Source: Isoptericola halalbus
GTDB lineage: Bacteria > Actinomycetota > Actinomycetes > Actinomycetales > Cellulomonadaceae
NCBI GenBank assembly: GCA_009663185.1
Contig: VJZX01000008.1
Location: 62,001 to 126,000 of the forward strand
Length of the DNA stretch: 64,000 bases
Direction of reading: 5' to 3'
The notes beneath the pieces were generated by a model. It was given only the letters and a program-made list of their open reading frames with translations, did no database searches and was not told the DNA's origin. Position 1 is the stretch's first letter. Each line of letters begins with the position of its first letter. Below, in pieces: positions 30,863-43,672 of the stretch. Both the position numbers and the translations under genes were made by a program.

Positions 30863-32302
30863 TCACTCCGAGATCACGTGGACGTCGGAGTGGCTGCCGA
30901 CCTTGTGCACGAGGATCGAGTTGGTCGTGCCGGGCACGCCCACGGGCGCACCCGAGACGATCACGACGCGGTCGCCCGGCTCGGCGAGACCGTTGGCCTG
31001 CAGGGTCGAGTCCACCTGGTCGACCATCGCGTCGACGCTGTCGACCTTCGGAACCAGGTACGTCGTCGTGCCCCACGTGAGCGCGAGCACGTGGGACACG
31101 CTCTCCTCGGGAGTGAACGCCAGCAGCGGGATGCCCGAGCGCAGGCGCGACATCCGCTTGGCGGAGTCGCCGGACTGTGTGAACGTCACGAGGTACTTCA
31201 CGCCGAGCGAGTCGCCGATCTCGGCGGCCGCGCGCGTGATGATGCCGCCGCGGGTGTGCGGCGTCGAGCCGAGCGGCGCGATCCGCTCGCGGCCCAGCTC
31301 CTCGGTCGCCTCGATGATCCGGGCCATCGTCTGGACGGTCAGGATCGGGTAGTCGCCGACGCTCGTCTCGCCCGAGAGCATGACCGCGTCCGCGCCGTCG
31401 AGCACCGCGTTGGCGCAGTCGGAGGCCTCGGCCCGGGTCGGGCGCGGGCTCGTCGTCATGGACTCGAGCACCTGGGTGGCCACGATGACCGGCTTGGCGT
31501 TGCGGCGCGCGAGCTCGACGATGCGCTTCTGCACGAGCGGAACCTGCTCGAGCGGCATCTCGACCGCGAGGTCGCCACGCGCGACCATGAACCCGTCGAA
31601 CGCCGCGACGACCTCCTCGAGGTTCTCCACGGCCTGCGGCTTCTCGATCTTGGCGATGATCGGGACCGTGCGGCCCTCCTCGGCCATGATCTTCGCGACG
31701 TCCTCGTAGTCGTTGGCGGAGCGCACGAACGACAGCGCCACGAGGTCCGCGCCCAGGCGCAGCGCCCAGCGCAGGTCGTCGGTGTCCTTCTCGCTCAGCG
31801 CCGGCACCGACACGGATACGCCGGGCAGGTTGAGGCCCTTGTTGTTGGAGACCGGGCCGGGCACCTCGACCGTCGTGACGACGCGCGGGCCCTCCACGGC
31901 CGTGACGCGCACCCGGACCTTGCCGTCGTCGATGAGGATCGGGTCGCCGACGCGCGCGTCCTGGGGCAGGCCCTGGTGCGTGGTCGAGACCAGCTCACGC
32001 GTCCCGACGACGTCCTCGGTCGTGATGGTGAAGGTGTCGCCCTCGTTCAGGACGTGCTTCTCGTCCCCCGCGAAGCGGCCGAGGCGGATCTTCGGGCCCT
32101 GCAGGTCGACGAGCACCGCGACGTTGCGCCCGGCGTCCTTCGCGGCCTTCCGGACCCCGTGGAACACGGCCTCGTGCTCCGCCTGCTCGCCGTGGCTCCG
32201 GTTGATCCGGGCCACGTCCATGCCCGCGTCGACCAGCTCCCGGAGCTTCTCCGGGGACGCCGTCGCGGGTCCGATGGTGCAAACGATCTTCGCTCTGCGC
32301 AT
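30863..32302 (-). CDS. pyk: Pyruvate kinase
   Basis: Converts phosphoenolpyruvate and ADP to pyruvate and ATP. The 479 residues include the N-terminal RRAKIVCTIGPATASPEKL, the catalytic IIAKIEKPQAVENL with its Lys, VARGDLAVEMPLEQVPLVQK, the substrate loop MLSGETSVGDYP, and a C-terminal regulatory domain ending VHKVGSHSDVHVISE. The ATG at 32302 is preceded by CTGGAGAC; an upstream in-frame ATG eight codons earlier has no ribosome site. It is separated from gltD by a hairpin-rich 80 bp. Confidence 0.97.
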   Translation of the reverse strand: MRRAKIVCTIGPATASPEKLRELVDAGMDVARINRSHGEQAEHEAVFHGVRKAAKDAGRNVAVLVDLQGPKIRLGRFAGDEKHVLNEGDTFTITTEDVVGTRELVSTTHQGLPQDARVGDPILIDDGKVRVRVTAVEGPRVVTTVEVPGPVSNNKGLNLPGVSVSVPALSEKDTDDLRWALRLGADLVALSFVRSANDYEDVAKIMAEEGRTVPIIAKIEKPQAVENLEEVVAAFDGFMVARGDLAVEMPLEQVPLVQKRIVELARRNAKPVIVATQVLESMTTSPRPTRAEASDCANAVLDGADAVMLSGETSVGDYPILTVQTMARIIEATEELGRERIAPLGSTPHTRGGIITRAAAEIGDSLGVKYLVTFTQSGDSAKRMSRLRSGIPLLAFTPEESVSHVLALTWGTTTYLVPKVDSVDAMVDQVDSTLQANGLAEPGDRVVIVSGAPVGVPGTTNSILVHKVGSHSDVHVISE

Positions 32303-32338
32303 GTCTCCAGCCTCGTCGTGGTACATCCCAGGGTGCTA

Positions 32339-32358
32339 GCCCGGGGTGAAGCCCGGGC
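32339..32358 (-). terminator. Probable terminator after gltBD
   Basis: GCCCGGG and CCCGGGC arms around a short loop lie 25 nt beyond the gltD stop. A further GCGCCCGGGG arm nearby offers an alternative pairing. It separates gltBD from pyk. Confidence 0.5.
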
Positions 32359-32382
32359 ACCGGTGGGCGCCCGGGGTCGTGC

Positions 32383-33852
32383 TCATCCTCTCAGGGCGAC
32401 CGTCCGGGGACCCACCGGCGCCGGCAGCTCCGTGCTGCCCTGCAGGTAGGCGTCGACGGCGGCCGCGGTCGCGCGGCCCTCCGCGATCGCCCACACGATG
32501 AGCGACTGCCCCCGTCCGGCGTCGCCGGTCACGAAGACGCCGGGCACGGTGGACGCGTAGTCGTCGCCGCGGCGCACGAGGCCGCGGCCGGTGGTCTCGG
32601 CGCCGGTCTGCGCGACCAGCTCGTCGGTCTCCGGGCCGGTGAAGCCCATCGCGATGAGCACCAGGTCCGCCAGGATCTCCCGCTCGGTGCCCGCCTTGGG
32701 CACGCGGCGCCCGTCGGGCAGGTACTCGGTCTCCGCCACGCGCAGCGCGCGGACGTTGCCGCCGTCGTCGCCGACGAACTCGACGGTCGAGGCGAGGTAC
32801 GTGCGCTCGCCGCCCTCCTCGTGCGAGCTCGAGACCTCGAAGAGGATCGGGTCGGTCGGCCACGGCTGGCCCGCGGGCCGCTCGCCCGGCGGCCTCTTGC
32901 CGATGGCGAGCGTCGTGACCGACGCCGCGCCCTGACGCAGCGAGGTACCGAGGCAGTCGGAGCCGGTGTCGCCGCCACCGATGATGATGACGTGCTTGCC
33001 TTCTGCGTGCGGGACCGCGTCGGCGACCGGCCTGCCCGCGGCCACCTTGTTGGCGGGCGTGAGGAAGTCCATCGCGAAGTGGATCCCGGCCAGGTCCCGG
33101 CCCGGCAGCGGGAGTTCGCGCGGGACCGTGGCGCCGGTGGCGACCACGACTGCGTCGAACCGCCGGCGCAACGCGTCCCACGTGATGTCGCGGCCGATCT
33201 CGACGCCAGGCCGGAAGCGCGTGCCCTCGGCCTCCATCTGCGCCAGGCGGCGGTCGATGTGGTGCTTCTCGAGCTTGAAGTCCGGGATGCCGTAGCGCAG
33301 GAGGCCCCCGATGGCGTCGTCGCGCTCGTAGACGACGACCGTGTGCCCGGCGCGCGTGAGCTGCTGGGCGGCGGCCAGGCCGGCCGGGCCCGAGCCGACG
33401 ACGGCGATCGTCGAGCCCGTGAGGCGCTGCGGAACCTGCGGCCTCACCAGCCCGCGGGCGAACGCCTCGTCGATGATCGACACCTCGACGTTCTTGATCG
33501 TGACGGCGGGCTGGTTGATGCCGAGCACGCAGCTCGTCTCGCACGGCGCCGGGCACACACGCCCCGTGAACTCCGGGAAGTTGTTGGTCGCGTGCAGCCG
33601 CTCGATGGCGTCGGCCCACTGGTCGCGCCACACGAGGTCGTTCCACTCGGGGATGAGGTTGCCGAGCGGGCAGCCCTGGTGGCAGAACGGGATGCCGCAG
33701 TCCATGCAGCGGCCGGCCTGCTCCTTGAGGAACGGCTGGCCGTCCTCGAGCTCGGCGTGCACGTCCTTCCAGTCGCGCAGGCGGACCGGCACCGGACGGC
33801 TGGGCGGCAGCTCGCGGTGCCGCACCTTCAGGAATCCGCGGGGGTCAGCCAC
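32383..33852 (-). CDS. gltD: Glutamate synthase small subunit
   Basis: NADPH-dependent beta subunit of GOGAT, passing electrons to GltB. N-terminal iron-sulfur cysteines lie in [17 protein letters not shown] and CPAPCETSC. The FAD site is [15 protein letters not shown], and the NADPH site includes [14 protein letters not shown]. The C-terminal [18 protein letters not shown] closes the FAD domain. The 489-residue length is usual. The GTG at 33852 overlaps the gltB stop by 8 nt, implying coupled translation. Confidence 0.97.
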   Translation of the reverse strand: MADPRGFLKVRHRELPPSRPVPVRLRDWKDVHAELEDGQPFLKEQAGRCMDCGIPFCHQGCPLGNLIPEWNDLVWRDQWADAIERLHATNNFPEFTGRVCPAPCETSCVLGINQPAVTIKNVEVSIIDEAFARGLVRPQVPQRLTGSTIAVVGSGPAGLAAAQQLTRAGHTVVVYERDDAIGGLLRYGIPDFKLEKHHIDRRLAQMEAEGTRFRPGVEIGRDITWDALRRRFDAVVVATGATVPRELPLPGRDLAGIHFAMDFLTPANKVAAGRPVADAVPHAEGKHVIIIGGGDTGSDCLGTSLRQGAASVTTLAIGKRPPGERPAGQPWPTDPILFEVSSSHEEGGERTYLASTVEFVGDDGGNVRALRVAETEYLPDGRRVPKAGTEREILADLVLIAMGFTGPETDELVAQTGAETTGRGLVRRGDDYASTVPGVFVTGDAGRGQSLIVWAIAEGRATAAAVDAYLQGSTELPAPVGPRTVALRG

Positions 33853-36800
33853 GCGCCACCTCCATGATCTGCTCCCACAACGACGGGTCGAAGTCGTCGC
33901 CCTCGCCGAGCGGCGTGCCGGCCGCCTCGGCCTCCGCGAGCGCGGTGCGCACGCGGGACCAGCCGACAGGCAGGACGCGCGAGAACCGCTCGCGCACCTG
34001 CGGGTCCGCCAGCAGCGCGGCCGCGACCGGCGAGCCGGTCTCCGCCTGGTGGCGCTCCATGAGCTCGCGCACCTGCGCCCAGTCGTCGTCCTCGAGCGGG
34101 CCGACGACCAGCTCGCCGCTCACCACCGCCTGCGTGTTCATCGCGGCGGCTCGCAGGTCCAGGACGTACGCGACGCCGCCGGACATGCCGGCGCCGAAGT
34201 TGCGGCCCGTGGGGCCGAGCACGAGCACGGTGCCGCCCGTCATGTACTCGCAGCCGTGGTCGCCCACGCCCTCGACGACGAGCGTGGCTCCCGAGTTGCG
34301 CACGCCGAACCGCTCCCCGACGCGCCCGCGCAGGAAGATCTCGCCCGACGTCGCGCCGTAGCCGATGACGTTGCCCGCCACGACGTTCGCGGCGCCGTCG
34401 AGCACCGCGGCGCGGTCGGGGCGCGCGACGATCCGCCCACCCGACAGGCCCTTGCCGACGTAGTCGTTCGCGTCGCCGAACAGGCGCAGGGTCACGCCGC
34501 GCGGCAGGAACGCGCCGAGCGACTGACCGGCCGAACCCGTGAGGGTCACGTCGATCGTGTCGTCCGGCAAGCCGGCGCCGCGGTACCGCTTGGTCACCTC
34601 GTGACCCAGCATCGTGCCGACGGTCCGGTTGACGTTGCGCACCGGCAGCTCGATCTTCACCGCGTCCGCGTCCTCGAGCGCGGGCTGCGCCAGCTCGACG
34701 AGCTGGTTGTCGAGCGCTCTGTCCAGACCGTGGTCCTGCGCCTTGGTCTGGTACAGCGCCGTGCCCGGGACGGGCTCGGGCCGGGCCAGCACGGGGGCCA
34801 GGTCGAGGCCCTGCGCCTTCCAGTGGTCGACGGCCTTGCGGGTGTCGAGCGCCTGGACCTGGCCGACGGCCTCCTCGATCGACCGGAAGCCGAGCGACGC
34901 CAGGTGCTCGCGCACCTCCTGGGCGACGAACTCGAAGAAGTTCACGACGAACTCAGGCTTGCCAGTGAACCGCTTGCGCAGCTCCGGGTTCTGCGTCGCC
35001 ACGCCCACCGGGCAGGTGTCGAGGTGGCACACCCGCATCATGATGCAGCCGGAGACGACCATGGGCGCGGTCGCGAAGCCGAACTCCTCGGCGCCCAGCA
35101 GCGCGGCCACGACCACGTCGCGGCCGGTCTTCATCTGGCCGTCGACCTGGACGACGATGCGGTCGCGCAGGTTGTTGAGCACCAGCGTCTGCTGCGTCTC
35201 GGCCAGGCCGATCTCCCACGGGGTGCCCGCATGCTTGAGCGACGTCAGCGGGCTCGCGCCCGTGCCGCCGTCGTGCCCCGAGATGAGCACGACGTCCGCG
35301 TGCGCCTTGGACACGCCCGTAGCCACGGTGCCCACGCCGAACTCGGAGACGAGCTTGACGTGGATGCGGGCGTCCGGGTTGGCGTTCTTGGCGTCGTGGA
35401 TGAGCTGCGCCAGGTCCTCGATCGAGTAGATGTCGTGGTGCGGCGGCGGCGAGATGAGCCCGACGCCGGGGGTCGAGTGCCGCGTCCGCGCAACCCACGG
35501 GTAGACCTTGGGCCCGGGGAGCTGGCCGCCCTCGCCGGGCTTGGCGCCCTGGGCGAGCTTGATCTGGATGTCGTCCGCGTTGGTCAGGTACTCGCTCGTG
35601 ACGCCGAAGCGGCCCGAGGCGATCTGCTTGACGCGCGAACGCCGCTCCGGGTCGTACAGGCGGTCGGGGTCCTCGCCGCCCTCGCCCGTGTTGGAGCGGC
35701 CGCCGAGCCGGTTCATGGCGATCGCGAGCGTCTGGTGCGCCTCGGCCGAGATCGAGCCGTAGGACATCGCGCCCGTGTTGAACCGCTTGACGATCTCCTC
35801 GACGGACTCGACCTCGTCGATCGGCACCGGTTCGCGGTCGGGGTTGAAGCGCAGCAGGCCGCGCAGCGTCATGAGCCGCTTCGACTGCTCGTCGACCCGG
35901 CGCGTGTACTGGCGGAAGATGTCCATGCGGCCGGTACGGGTCGCGTGCTGCAGCCTGAACACCGACTCGGGGTCGAACAGGTGCTCCTCGCCGTCGCGGC
36001 GCCACTGGTACTCGCCGCCCGTGGTGAGGCGCTGGTGCGGCTTGTGGTTGCCCGACGCCGGGTACGCCTCGGTGTGGCGGGCGGCGACCTCGGCCGCGAT
36101 GACGTCCAGCCCTACGCCGTCGAGGCGGCTCGTTGTGCCCGTGAAGTAGTCCTCCACGAGCTCGTGCGAAAGGCCCACGGCCTCGAAGATCTGCGCACCG
36201 CGGTACGACATGATCGTCGAGATGCCCATCTTGCTCATGACCTTGAGCACGCCCTTGCCGAGCGACTTGATGAGGTTGGCGACGGCCTTCTCCGGGCTGA
36301 CGTCGAGATAGCCGCGCCGCGCGAGGTCCTCGACCGTCTCCATGGCCAGGTACGGGTTGACCGCTGCCGCGCCGTACCCGATGAGCAGGGCGACGTGGTG
36401 CACCTCGCGCACGTCGCCGGCCTCGACGAGCAGCGAGATCCGCGTGCGCGTGTGGCGGCGCAGCAGGTGGTGGTGCACCGCGCTGGTGAGCAGCAGCGAC
36501 GGGATCGGCGCGAGCTCGGAGTCCGAGTCACGGTCGGACAGCACGATGTGCGTCGCGCCGGCCTCGATGTGCCCGTCGACCTCGGCGAAGATCTTCTCGA
36601 GCCGCTCCTGCAGCGCCTTGCCGCCGCCCGAGACCTCGTACAGGCCGCGGATGGTGACGGCGCGGAACGTGCCCTCGAGCCGCTCGTCGCGGTCGATCCG
36701 CACGATCTTGGCGAGCTGGTCGTTGTCGAGCACCGGGAACGGCAGCACGACCTTGCGTGCGTGCTCGGGCGTGTCCTCGAGCAGGTTCGGCTCGGGGCCG

Positions 36801-38413
36801 ATCGCGCCGCCGATCGACGTCACGAGCTCCTCGCGGATCGCGTCGAGCGGCGGGTTGGTCACCTGGGCGAACATCTGCGTGAAGTAGTCGAACAGCAGGC
36901 GCGGGCGCTTGGAGAGCACCGCGATCGGAGTGTCCGACCCCATCGCACCCAGCGGCTCGGCGCCGCTGTTCGCCATGGGCGACAGGATGATCTTGAGCTC
37001 CTCGGTCGTGTAGCCGAAGGCACGCTGGCGGCGCTGGACCGACGCCGGGCTGTGCGCGACGTGCTCGCGCTCGGGCAGCGAGCCCAGCGAGATCGACTGC
37101 TCCGCGACCCACTGCGCGTACGGGCGCTGGGCGGCAAGCTGACCCTTGACCTCGTCGTCCTCGACGATCCGGCCCTGGCCGGTGTCGACGAGGAACATAC
37201 GGCCTGGCTCGAGCCGGCCCTTGCGGACCACCGTCGCCGGGTCGAGTTCGAGCACGCCCGCCTCGGAGGCGAGCACGACGAGCCCGTCCTCGGTGACCCA
37301 GTAGCGACCCGGCCGCAGCCCGTTGCGGTCGAGGACGGCGCCGACGAGCGTGCCGTCGGTGAAGGTCAGGCACGCCGGGCCGTCCCACGGCTCGATGAGG
37401 TTCGCGTGGTACTCGTAGAACGCGCGTCGCGCGGCGTCCATCTCGGCGTGGTTCTCCCACGCCTCGGGGATCATCATGAGGACCGCGTGCGGGAGCGAGC
37501 GGCCGCCGAGGTGCAGCAGCTCGAGCACCTCGTCGAAGCTGGCCGAGTCGCTCGACCCCTCGGTGCACACGGGAAGCAGCGGGGCGAGGTCGCCGAGCGC
37601 CTCGCTCGCGAGCGTGCCCTCGCGCGCCGCCATCCAGTTGCGGTTGCCGCGCACGGTGTTGATCTCACCGTTGTGCGCGACGAGGCGGAAGGGCTGGGCC
37701 AGCGGCCACGACGGGAACGTGTTGGTCGAGAAGCGCGAGTGCACGAGCGCGATCTCGGACGCGTAGCGGGGGTCGGACAGGTCCGGGAAGAACGGCTCGA
37801 GCTGGGCCGTCGTGAGCATGCCCTTGTAGGTCAGCGTCCGCGCCGACAGCGACGCCAGGAACAGGTCGAGCTCGTTCTGGGCGCGCTTGCGCAGACGGTA
37901 GGCACGGCGGTCCAGGTCGAGGCCCGAGAGCTCCCGCGACGGGTCGGCCACGACGACCTGGCGGAACAGCGGCATCGACGCCCGCGCGGTGGGGCCGACG
38001 AGGTCGGCCGTGACGGGCACGTCGCGCCACGCCAGCACGTCGAGCTTCTCCTCGGCGGCGATCGCCTCGAACCGGCGCGCGACGGCGTCGGCCGCCTCGG
38101 CGTCGGTCGGCATGAACGCCATGCCGATCGCGTAGTGACCGGCTGACGGCAGCTCGGCGTCGATGACGTCGCGCAGGAACGCGTCCGGGACCTGGGTGAG
38201 GATCCCGGCGCCGTCTCCGCTGTCCTCCTCGGCGCCGACGGCGCCGCGGTGGTCGAGGTTCAGCAGCGCGGTGAGGCCCGCGTCCACGATGTCGCGGCCG
38301 GGCGTCCCGCGCAGGGTCGCGACGAACGCGACACCGCACGCGTCGTGCTCGGCCGCGGGGTCGTAGAGGCCCTGCGCCTCCGGGTGCGCGACCCGATGCT
38401 GCGGCGTGGTCAT
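33845..38413 (-). CDS. gltB: Glutamate synthase large subunit
   Basis: Alpha subunit of GOGAT, 1522 residues: makes two glutamates from glutamine and 2-oxoglutarate. C26 in EHDACGVAF is the Ntn-amidotransferase nucleophile, so a 25-residue propeptide is expected to be removed. The central and FMN-binding synthase domains include [12 protein letters not shown]-type sequences ([12 protein letters not shown]), [19 protein letters not shown] and the 3Fe-4S cysteines in [13 protein letters not shown]. The C-terminal glutamate synthase beta-helix (GGxxx repeats) ends the protein. The ATG at 38413 is fixed by AGGAGG upstream; the open frame continues 61 codons earlier without support. Confidence 0.98.
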   Translation of the reverse strand: MTTPQHRVAHPEAQGLYDPAAEHDACGVAFVATLRGTPGRDIVDAGLTALLNLDHRGAVGAEEDSGDGAGILTQVPDAFLRDVIDAELPSAGHYAIGMAFMPTDAEAADAVARRFEAIAAEEKLDVLAWRDVPVTADLVGPTARASMPLFRQVVVADPSRELSGLDLDRRAYRLRKRAQNELDLFLASLSARTLTYKGMLTTAQLEPFFPDLSDPRYASEIALVHSRFSTNTFPSWPLAQPFRLVAHNGEINTVRGNRNWMAAREGTLASEALGDLAPLLPVCTEGSSDSASFDEVLELLHLGGRSLPHAVLMMIPEAWENHAEMDAARRAFYEYHANLIEPWDGPACLTFTDGTLVGAVLDRNGLRPGRYWVTEDGLVVLASEAGVLELDPATVVRKGRLEPGRMFLVDTGQGRIVEDDEVKGQLAAQRPYAQWVAEQSISLGSLPEREHVAHSPASVQRRQRAFGYTTEELKIILSPMANSGAEPLGAMGSDTPIAVLSKRPRLLFDYFTQMFAQVTNPPLDAIREELVTSIGGAIGPEPNLLEDTPEHARKVVLPFPVLDNDQLAKIVRIDRDERLEGTFRAVTIRGLYEVSGGGKALQERLEKIFAEVDGHIEAGATHIVLSDRDSDSELAPIPSLLLTSAVHHHLLRRHTRTRISLLVEAGDVREVHHVALLIGYGAAAVNPYLAMETVEDLARRGYLDVSPEKAVANLIKSLGKGVLKVMSKMGISTIMSYRGAQIFEAVGLSHELVEDYFTGTTSRLDGVGLDVIAAEVAARHTEAYPASGNHKPHQRLTTGGEYQWRRDGEEHLFDPESVFRLQHATRTGRMDIFRQYTRRVDEQSKRLMTLRGLLRFNPDREPVPIDEVESVEEIVKRFNTGAMSYGSISAEAHQTLAIAMNRLGGRSNTGEGGEDPDRLYDPERRSRVKQIASGRFGVTSEYLTNADDIQIKLAQGAKPGEGGQLPGPKVYPWVARTRHSTPGVGLISPPPHHDIYSIEDLAQLIHDAKNANPDARIHVKLVSEFGVGTVATGVSKAHADVVLISGHDGGTGASPLTSLKHAGTPWEIGLAETQQTLVLNNLRDRIVVQVDGQMKTGRDVVVAALLGAEEFGFATAPMVVSGCIMMRVCHLDTCPVGVATQNPELRKRFTGKPEFVVNFFEFVAQEVREHLASLGFRSIEEAVGQVQALDTRKAVDHWKAQGLDLAPVLARPEPVPGTALYQTKAQDHGLDRALDNQLVELAQPALEDADAVKIELPVRNVNRTVGTMLGHEVTKRYRGAGLPDDTIDVTLTGSAGQSLGAFLPRGVTLRLFGDANDYVGKGLSGGRIVARPDRAAVLDGAANVVAGNVIGYGATSGEIFLRGRVGERFGVRNSGATLVVEGVGDHGCEYMTGGTVLVLGPTGRNFGAGMSGGVAYVLDLRAAAMNTQAVVSGELVVGPLEDDDWAQVRELMERHQAETGSPVAAALLADPQVRERFSRVLPVGWSRVRTALAEAEAAGTPLGEGDDFDPSLWEQIMEVARG

Positions 38414-38534
38414 CAACACCGTCCTCCTGCGCCCGCGTGCGGGCGCGTCTTGCTTTCCTGGGGTGGTCGGGACGTCGTCGGCCCGTAGGACTCGAACTGT
38501 GGCGCGTGCCGGGTGGTGCCCGGGCCGTGCCACC

Positions 38535-39560
38535 TCAGGCGCGAGCTGCCGTGCCGGGGTCGGGCCCAGCAGCCTGCGCGTCCGCACCGGCGCCACCGGT
38601 GCTCGTCGTGTCGTCAGCGTCCGCGTCGGGTGCGGGCTCCGCGTCCCCCTCCGCCTCGGCGTGCGTGTCGGTCTCCGCCTGCGCGGCCCGCTCGCGGCCC
38701 GGCAGCTCGACGGTGTCCTCGCGGCCCGGGTGGAGCCGGCCGACGACGACGAACGCGATCAGGGCACCGAGGCCGACGACGATCGACGTCCACACGTTCA
38801 GCCGGAGCCCGAGCACGTGCTCGGCGGTGTCGATGCGGAGCATCTCGATCCACACCCTGCCGAGGGTGTAGAGCGCGACGTAGGCCCAGAATACCCGGCC
38901 ATGACCGAGCCTGTACCGGCGGTCTAGCCAGATGAGAACGGCAGCGGCCGCGAGGTTCCACAACAGCTCGTACAGGAAGGTCGGGTGGAACAGCGTGCCC
39001 TCGGCGAACGACGTGCCGGTCGAGGCGTTGAGCTGCTCGATGACCTCGGGCGAGATCTCCAGGCCCCACGGCACGGTCGTGGGCGCGCCGAAGAGCTCCT
39101 GGTTGAACCAGTTGCCGAGGCGGCCGACCGCCTGCGCCACCAGCAGGCCCGGTGCGAGCGCGTCGGCGAACGCGGGCAGGCGTACGCCGATGCGACGGCA
39201 GCCGATCCACGCGCCGAGCCCGCCGAGCGCGACGGCGCCCCAGATCCCCAGGCCGCCCTCCCAGACGTACAGAGCGCGCACCGGGTCGCCGTCCTGTCCC
39301 CAATACGGGTCCGGCGTCGAGATCACGTGGTAGAGCCGGCCGCCGACGATGCCGAACGGGACCGCCCAGAAGGCGATCTCGAGGACGTCGTCGGGATGGC
39401 CGCCGCGGGCGGCCCAGCGCTTGCTGGTGATCCAGATCGCGACGGCGATGCCCGCCAGGATCGCGAGGGCGTAGGCGCGGATCGGCAGCGGCCCGACGTA
39501 CCAGGTGTGCTGGCCCGGACTCGGTATCGACGTCGCGAGAGTCGTGAGCGTGCCGGTCAT
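38535..39560 (-). CDS. lgt: Phosphatidylglycerol-prolipoprotein diacylglyceryl transferase
   Basis: Integral membrane enzyme that adds diacylglycerol to the lipobox cysteine of prolipoproteins. Seven hydrophobic segments are visible. Conserved motifs are [24 protein letters not shown] and the Lgt signature [16 protein letters not shown]. The last ~60 residues are an acidic, Ala/Asp-rich cytoplasmic tail, as often seen in actinobacteria. The ATG at 39560 overlaps the trpA stop by 4 nt. The 341-residue length is normal with the tail. A client lipoprotein (FKBP) is encoded at 50.2 kb. Confidence 0.97.
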   Translation of the reverse strand: MTGTLTTLATSIPSPGQHTWYVGPLPIRAYALAILAGIAVAIWITSKRWAARGGHPDDVLEIAFWAVPFGIVGGRLYHVISTPDPYWGQDGDPVRALYVWEGGLGIWGAVALGGLGAWIGCRRIGVRLPAFADALAPGLLVAQAVGRLGNWFNQELFGAPTTVPWGLEISPEVIEQLNASTGTSFAEGTLFHPTFLYELLWNLAAAAVLIWLDRRYRLGHGRVFWAYVALYTLGRVWIEMLRIDTAEHVLGLRLNVWTSIVVGLGALIAFVVVGRLHPGREDTVELPGRERAAQAETDTHAEAEGDAEPAPDADADDTTSTGGAGADAQAAGPDPGTAARA

Positions 39561-40407
39561 GAGGCCGCCTCCGGAGTCGTCGTGCGAGCGTGGCGGACGC
39601 CGTCCGCGAGCTCGCCGGTCAGGCGCCCGAGCGCGTCGAGTCGATCGGCCCAGGGCGCGTCGTCGAGCAGGGTCTTGACGAGCGCCGAGCCGACGATGAC
39701 GCCGTCGGCGAACCGGCCGACCTCCGCGGCCTGCGGTCCCGTGGACACGCCCAGGCCGACGCACACGTGCTCGGCGCCCGCGGCGCGGGTGTCGGCCACC
39801 AGCTTCTCCGCGCGCTCCCCGACCTTCCCGCGGGCGCCAGTGACGCCCATGGTCGACGCCGCGTACACGAAGCCGCGCGACGCGCGCGCGGTGAGCCGCA
39901 GACGCTCGGGCGTCGAGCTCGGCGCGACGAGGAAGACGCGGTCGAGGCCGTGGGCGTCGGACGCGGCGATCCACTCGCGCGCCTCGTCCGGGATGAGGTC
40001 GGGGGTGATGAGGCCGGCACCGCCCGCCACGGCGAGGTCGCGCGCAAACGCGTCGACGCCGTAGCGGAGCACGGGGTTCCAGTAGCTCATGACGAGCGCG
40101 GGCACGCGGCCGCCCGAGTGCTCGGCCACGGCCTCGACGAGCCCGAGGACGTCGCGCACGTGGGTGCCGGCGGCCAGGGCCGCCTCGGCGGCGCGCTGGA
40201 TCACCGGGCCGTCCATGACCGGGTCGGTGTACGGCACGCCGACCTCGACGACGTCGACCCCCGCGTCGACCATGGTGAGCACGGCCTCGATCGAGCGCGG
40301 CACGTCGGGGAAGCCGACCGGGAGGTAACCGACCAGTGCCGCCCGGCCCTGCGCACGCAGCTCGGCGAGGCGGGTGCCGGTGGGCGAGGTGATGGTCGTC
40401 ATGGTGC

Positions 40408-40411
<4 letters not shown>
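39557..40411 (-). CDS. trpA: Tryptophan synthase alpha chain
   Basis: TIM-barrel subunit that cleaves indole-3-glycerol phosphate to indole for TrpB. Motifs: [39 protein letters not shown] (with catalytic Glu and Asp), [24 protein letters not shown] at the phosphate site, and [12 protein letters not shown]. The GTG at 40411 overlaps the trpB stop by 4 nt (GTGA) and has a GAGGGGGA site before it; an ATG three codons later is an alternative. It has 284 residues. Confidence 0.97.
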
Positions 40412-41712
<1,301 letters not shown>

Positions 41713-41744
41713 GAGTCCTCCTTCGGTGGGGTCGGGCGGGGTCG

Positions 41745-42569
41745 TCACTGCTGGGCCGCGGGGCGCACCGACCACAGGGAGGGGTGCTGCCCGGCGGCGA
41801 CCAGGTCCGCCACGGACTGCCGGGGTGCGGCGTCGGTCACGAGCGCCTCACCCACGAGCACGGCGTGCGCGCCCGCCCGGGCGTACTCCATGACGTCGTG
41901 CGGCCCTCGCACGCCCGACTCGGCGACCCGCACGACGTCGTCGGGGATGAGCGGGGCAAGGCGCGCGAAGGTGCTCCGGTCGACCTCGAGGGTCTTGAGG
42001 TCACGCGCGTTGACGCCGACGATCCGCGCGCCCGCGTCGAGGGCGCGGTGCACCTCTTCCACGGTGTGCGCCTCCACGAGCGCCGTCATGCCGAGCGAGT
42101 GGACGCGCTCGACGAGCGAGGTCAGGACCGTCTGCTCGAGCGCGGCGACGATCAGCAGCACCAGGTCGGCGCCGTGCGCACGGGCCTCCCAGACCTGGTA
42201 CGGCGTGACGACGAAGTCCTTGCGCAGCACCGGCACGTCGACGCGCGCGCGCACGGCATCGAGATCGGCGAGGCTGCCGCGGAAGCGCCGCTCCTCGGTC
42301 AGGACCGAGATCGCGCTCGCACCCCCCTGGGCGTATTCGACCGCGAGCGCCGCCGGGTCCGTGATCGGCGCGAGCGCCCCCTTGCTCGGGCTCGAGCGCT
42401 TGACCTCGGCGATGACGGCGACGCGGTCCTCGGACAGCAGGCGGCCGGTGCACTCCAGGGCTCCGGGGACGCGGGCGGCGCGCTCCTTGAGCACGTCGAG
42501 CGACGTACGCGCCTGGCGCACGGCAAGGTCCTCGCGGACCCCCGCGACGATGTCCTCCAGGACCGTCAT
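41745..42569 (-). CDS. trpC: Indole-3-glycerol phosphate synthase
   Basis: Ring-closing TIM-barrel enzyme of tryptophan synthesis. Motifs: [17 protein letters not shown] with catalytic Lys and Glu, [50 protein letters not shown] and [11 protein letters not shown]. 274 residues, ATG at 42569. It is a monofunctional TrpC with no TrpF fusion, consistent with actinobacteria using PriA for that step. It is first of the trpCBA run, following a strong terminator-like hairpin. Confidence 0.97.
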   Translation of the reverse strand: MTVLEDIVAGVREDLAVRQARTSLDVLKERAARVPGALECTGRLLSEDRVAVIAEVKRSSPSKGALAPITDPAALAVEYAQGGASAISVLTEERRFRGSLADLDAVRARVDVPVLRKDFVVTPYQVWEARAHGADLVLLIVAALEQTVLTSLVERVHSLGMTALVEAHTVEEVHRALDAGARIVGVNARDLKTLEVDRSTFARLAPLIPDDVVRVAESGVRGPHDVMEYARAGAHAVLVGEALVTDAAPRQSVADLVAAGQHPSLWSVRPAAQQ

Positions 42570-42702
42570 GCTCTACCTCCCCGTGGCGCCGGATCGTGTG
42601 TCGTCGGTCATGACATCGTAGGCCCGTCTCAGAGTGAGACCGACCACGCCTCCGCTCTGCGAGACGACGTCACCCCCCTCCCGGACGTCCCGACCATGAA
42701 CA

Positions 42703-42736
42703 GCGCGCCCCCGCCCGGTGCCGGGCGGGGGCGCGC
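42703..42736 (-). terminator. Strong hairpin between the HGxxPAAW protein gene and trpC
   Basis: Sixteen-base arms (42703-42718 and 42721-42736) are perfect complements, all G/C, with a minimal loop. It lies 22 nt after the stop of the small membrane protein and 134 nt before trpC. It would terminate or attenuate the upstream trpE transcript, so trpCBA needs its own promoter or read-through. Confidence 0.75.
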
Positions 42737-42757
42737 GTCGAGCGGTGGGCGGGCGCG

Positions 42758-43039
42758 TCAGTGGCGGTGCCCGGAGCCCGCGCCCCTCGGGAGCACGCCG
42801 GGCCTGGGCTGGCCGTAGCCCATGTTGCGCAGGACGAGGCCGGCGACGCACGCGAGCAGGACGACGCCCATGCCGACCCAGAACACCACGGCGTTCGGCA
42901 CGGCGACGCCGATCGACGCGACCAGGGCGCCGACCATCACGCCGATCATCGCTGTCCAGGCCGCGACCGTGTGGCCGTGGTTCGCGGGCGGGACCGCCGG
43001 CGGCAGGTAGGCGATCTCGACGTTCGACTTCTCGGTCAT
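42758..43039 (-). CDS. HGxxPAAW-like small membrane protein
   Basis: 93-residue protein with the near-signature HGHTVAAWTA, in which V replaces the usual Pro of HGxxPAAW, followed by two hydrophobic helices (about 29-50 and 53-70) and a basic/Gly C-terminus. Members of this uncharacterised actinobacterial family commonly sit beside trp genes. The ATG at 43039 gives MTEKSNVEIAYLPP. Function unknown; it lies between trpE's membrane-protein partner and trpC. Confidence 0.85.
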   Translation of the reverse strand: MTEKSNVEIAYLPPAVPPANHGHTVAAWTAMIGVMVGALVASIGVAVPNAVVFWVGMGVVLLACVAGLVLRNMGYGQPRPGVLPRGAGSGHRH

Positions 43040-43078
43040 GGGTGGCTTTGCCTTTCGTGACGTGGTGCGGTGCCCAGC

Positions 43079-43672
43079 CTATCGGTCCACGGACGGGTCG
43101 GTGCCACGGGACAGGGCGTCCCAGTCGTCCTGGGCGTCGGGCTCGGAGGGTGGGCGTGCGTCGGGCGTGGTGCCGGTGCGCTCGTGGCGGCCCGACGTCG
43201 CACCCCACTCCCGTGCACCCGCGGCGGCGAGCGCGGCTGCGGCCAGCACGAGGACCCCGAGGACGGCGGCGAGCCACGGCCACGGCGCGAGCGCCGCGGT
43301 CGAGGTGAGCTCGGTGACGCCCGCGGCGTCGGCCGCCCCGGCCGTGGCGGCGGGAACCGGGTCGGCGAGCACCACCGCCGCGGACCCGGTGACGAGGACC
43401 CCGGCGAGCGCCGCGACGGCGAGCGCGAGCCACCGGGCGACGCGTCCCGCGATCGCGAGCACGAGCCCCGCCACGACGACGACGAGGCCTGCGGCGCCGA
43501 CGGCGGGCGCCGCCGTCGTGCCGGCGACCTCGACCGCGACCTCCGGCTCGAGCGCCGTCGAGACGGTGGTGGAGACCCACGTGGGCACCGCCGCGCCGAG
43601 CGCCGCACCGCCGAGCGCGACGAGCACCCACACGGCCCGCGACCGCGACCGCAGCACCGGGACGCGGCTCAC
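43079..43672 (-). CDS. Trp biosynthesis-associated membrane protein
   Basis: 197-residue integral membrane protein of the family that accompanies trp genes in high-GC Gram-positives. Four hydrophobic segments are visible: VWVLVALGGAALGAAVP, AVGAAGLVVVVAGLVLAIAG, LALAVAALAGVLVTGSAAVV and WPWLAAVLGVLVLAAAALAA. The C-terminus is hydrophilic and Asp/Arg-rich. The GTG at 43672 overlaps the trpE stop by 4 nt (GTGA). Biochemical role unknown. Confidence 0.88.
   Translation of the reverse strand: MSRVPVLRSRSRAVWVLVALGGAALGAAVPTWVSTTVSTALEPEVAVEVAGTTAAPAVGAAGLVVVVAGLVLAIAGRVARWLALAVAALAGVLVTGSAAVVLADPVPAATAGAADAAGVTELTSTAALAPWPWLAAVLGVLVLAAAALAAAGAREWGATSGRHERTGTTPDARPPSEPDAQDDWDALSRGTDPSVDR

Noticed and set aside
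33341-38146. A very long plus-strand open frame across gltB
   Set aside because: It is antisense to gltB, made only of low-complexity Arg/Leu/Val/Asp-rich sequence with no domain. High-GC codon use in gltB leaves this frame free of stops. The same holds for the long frames antisense to uvrA, uvrB, dop and pgk.
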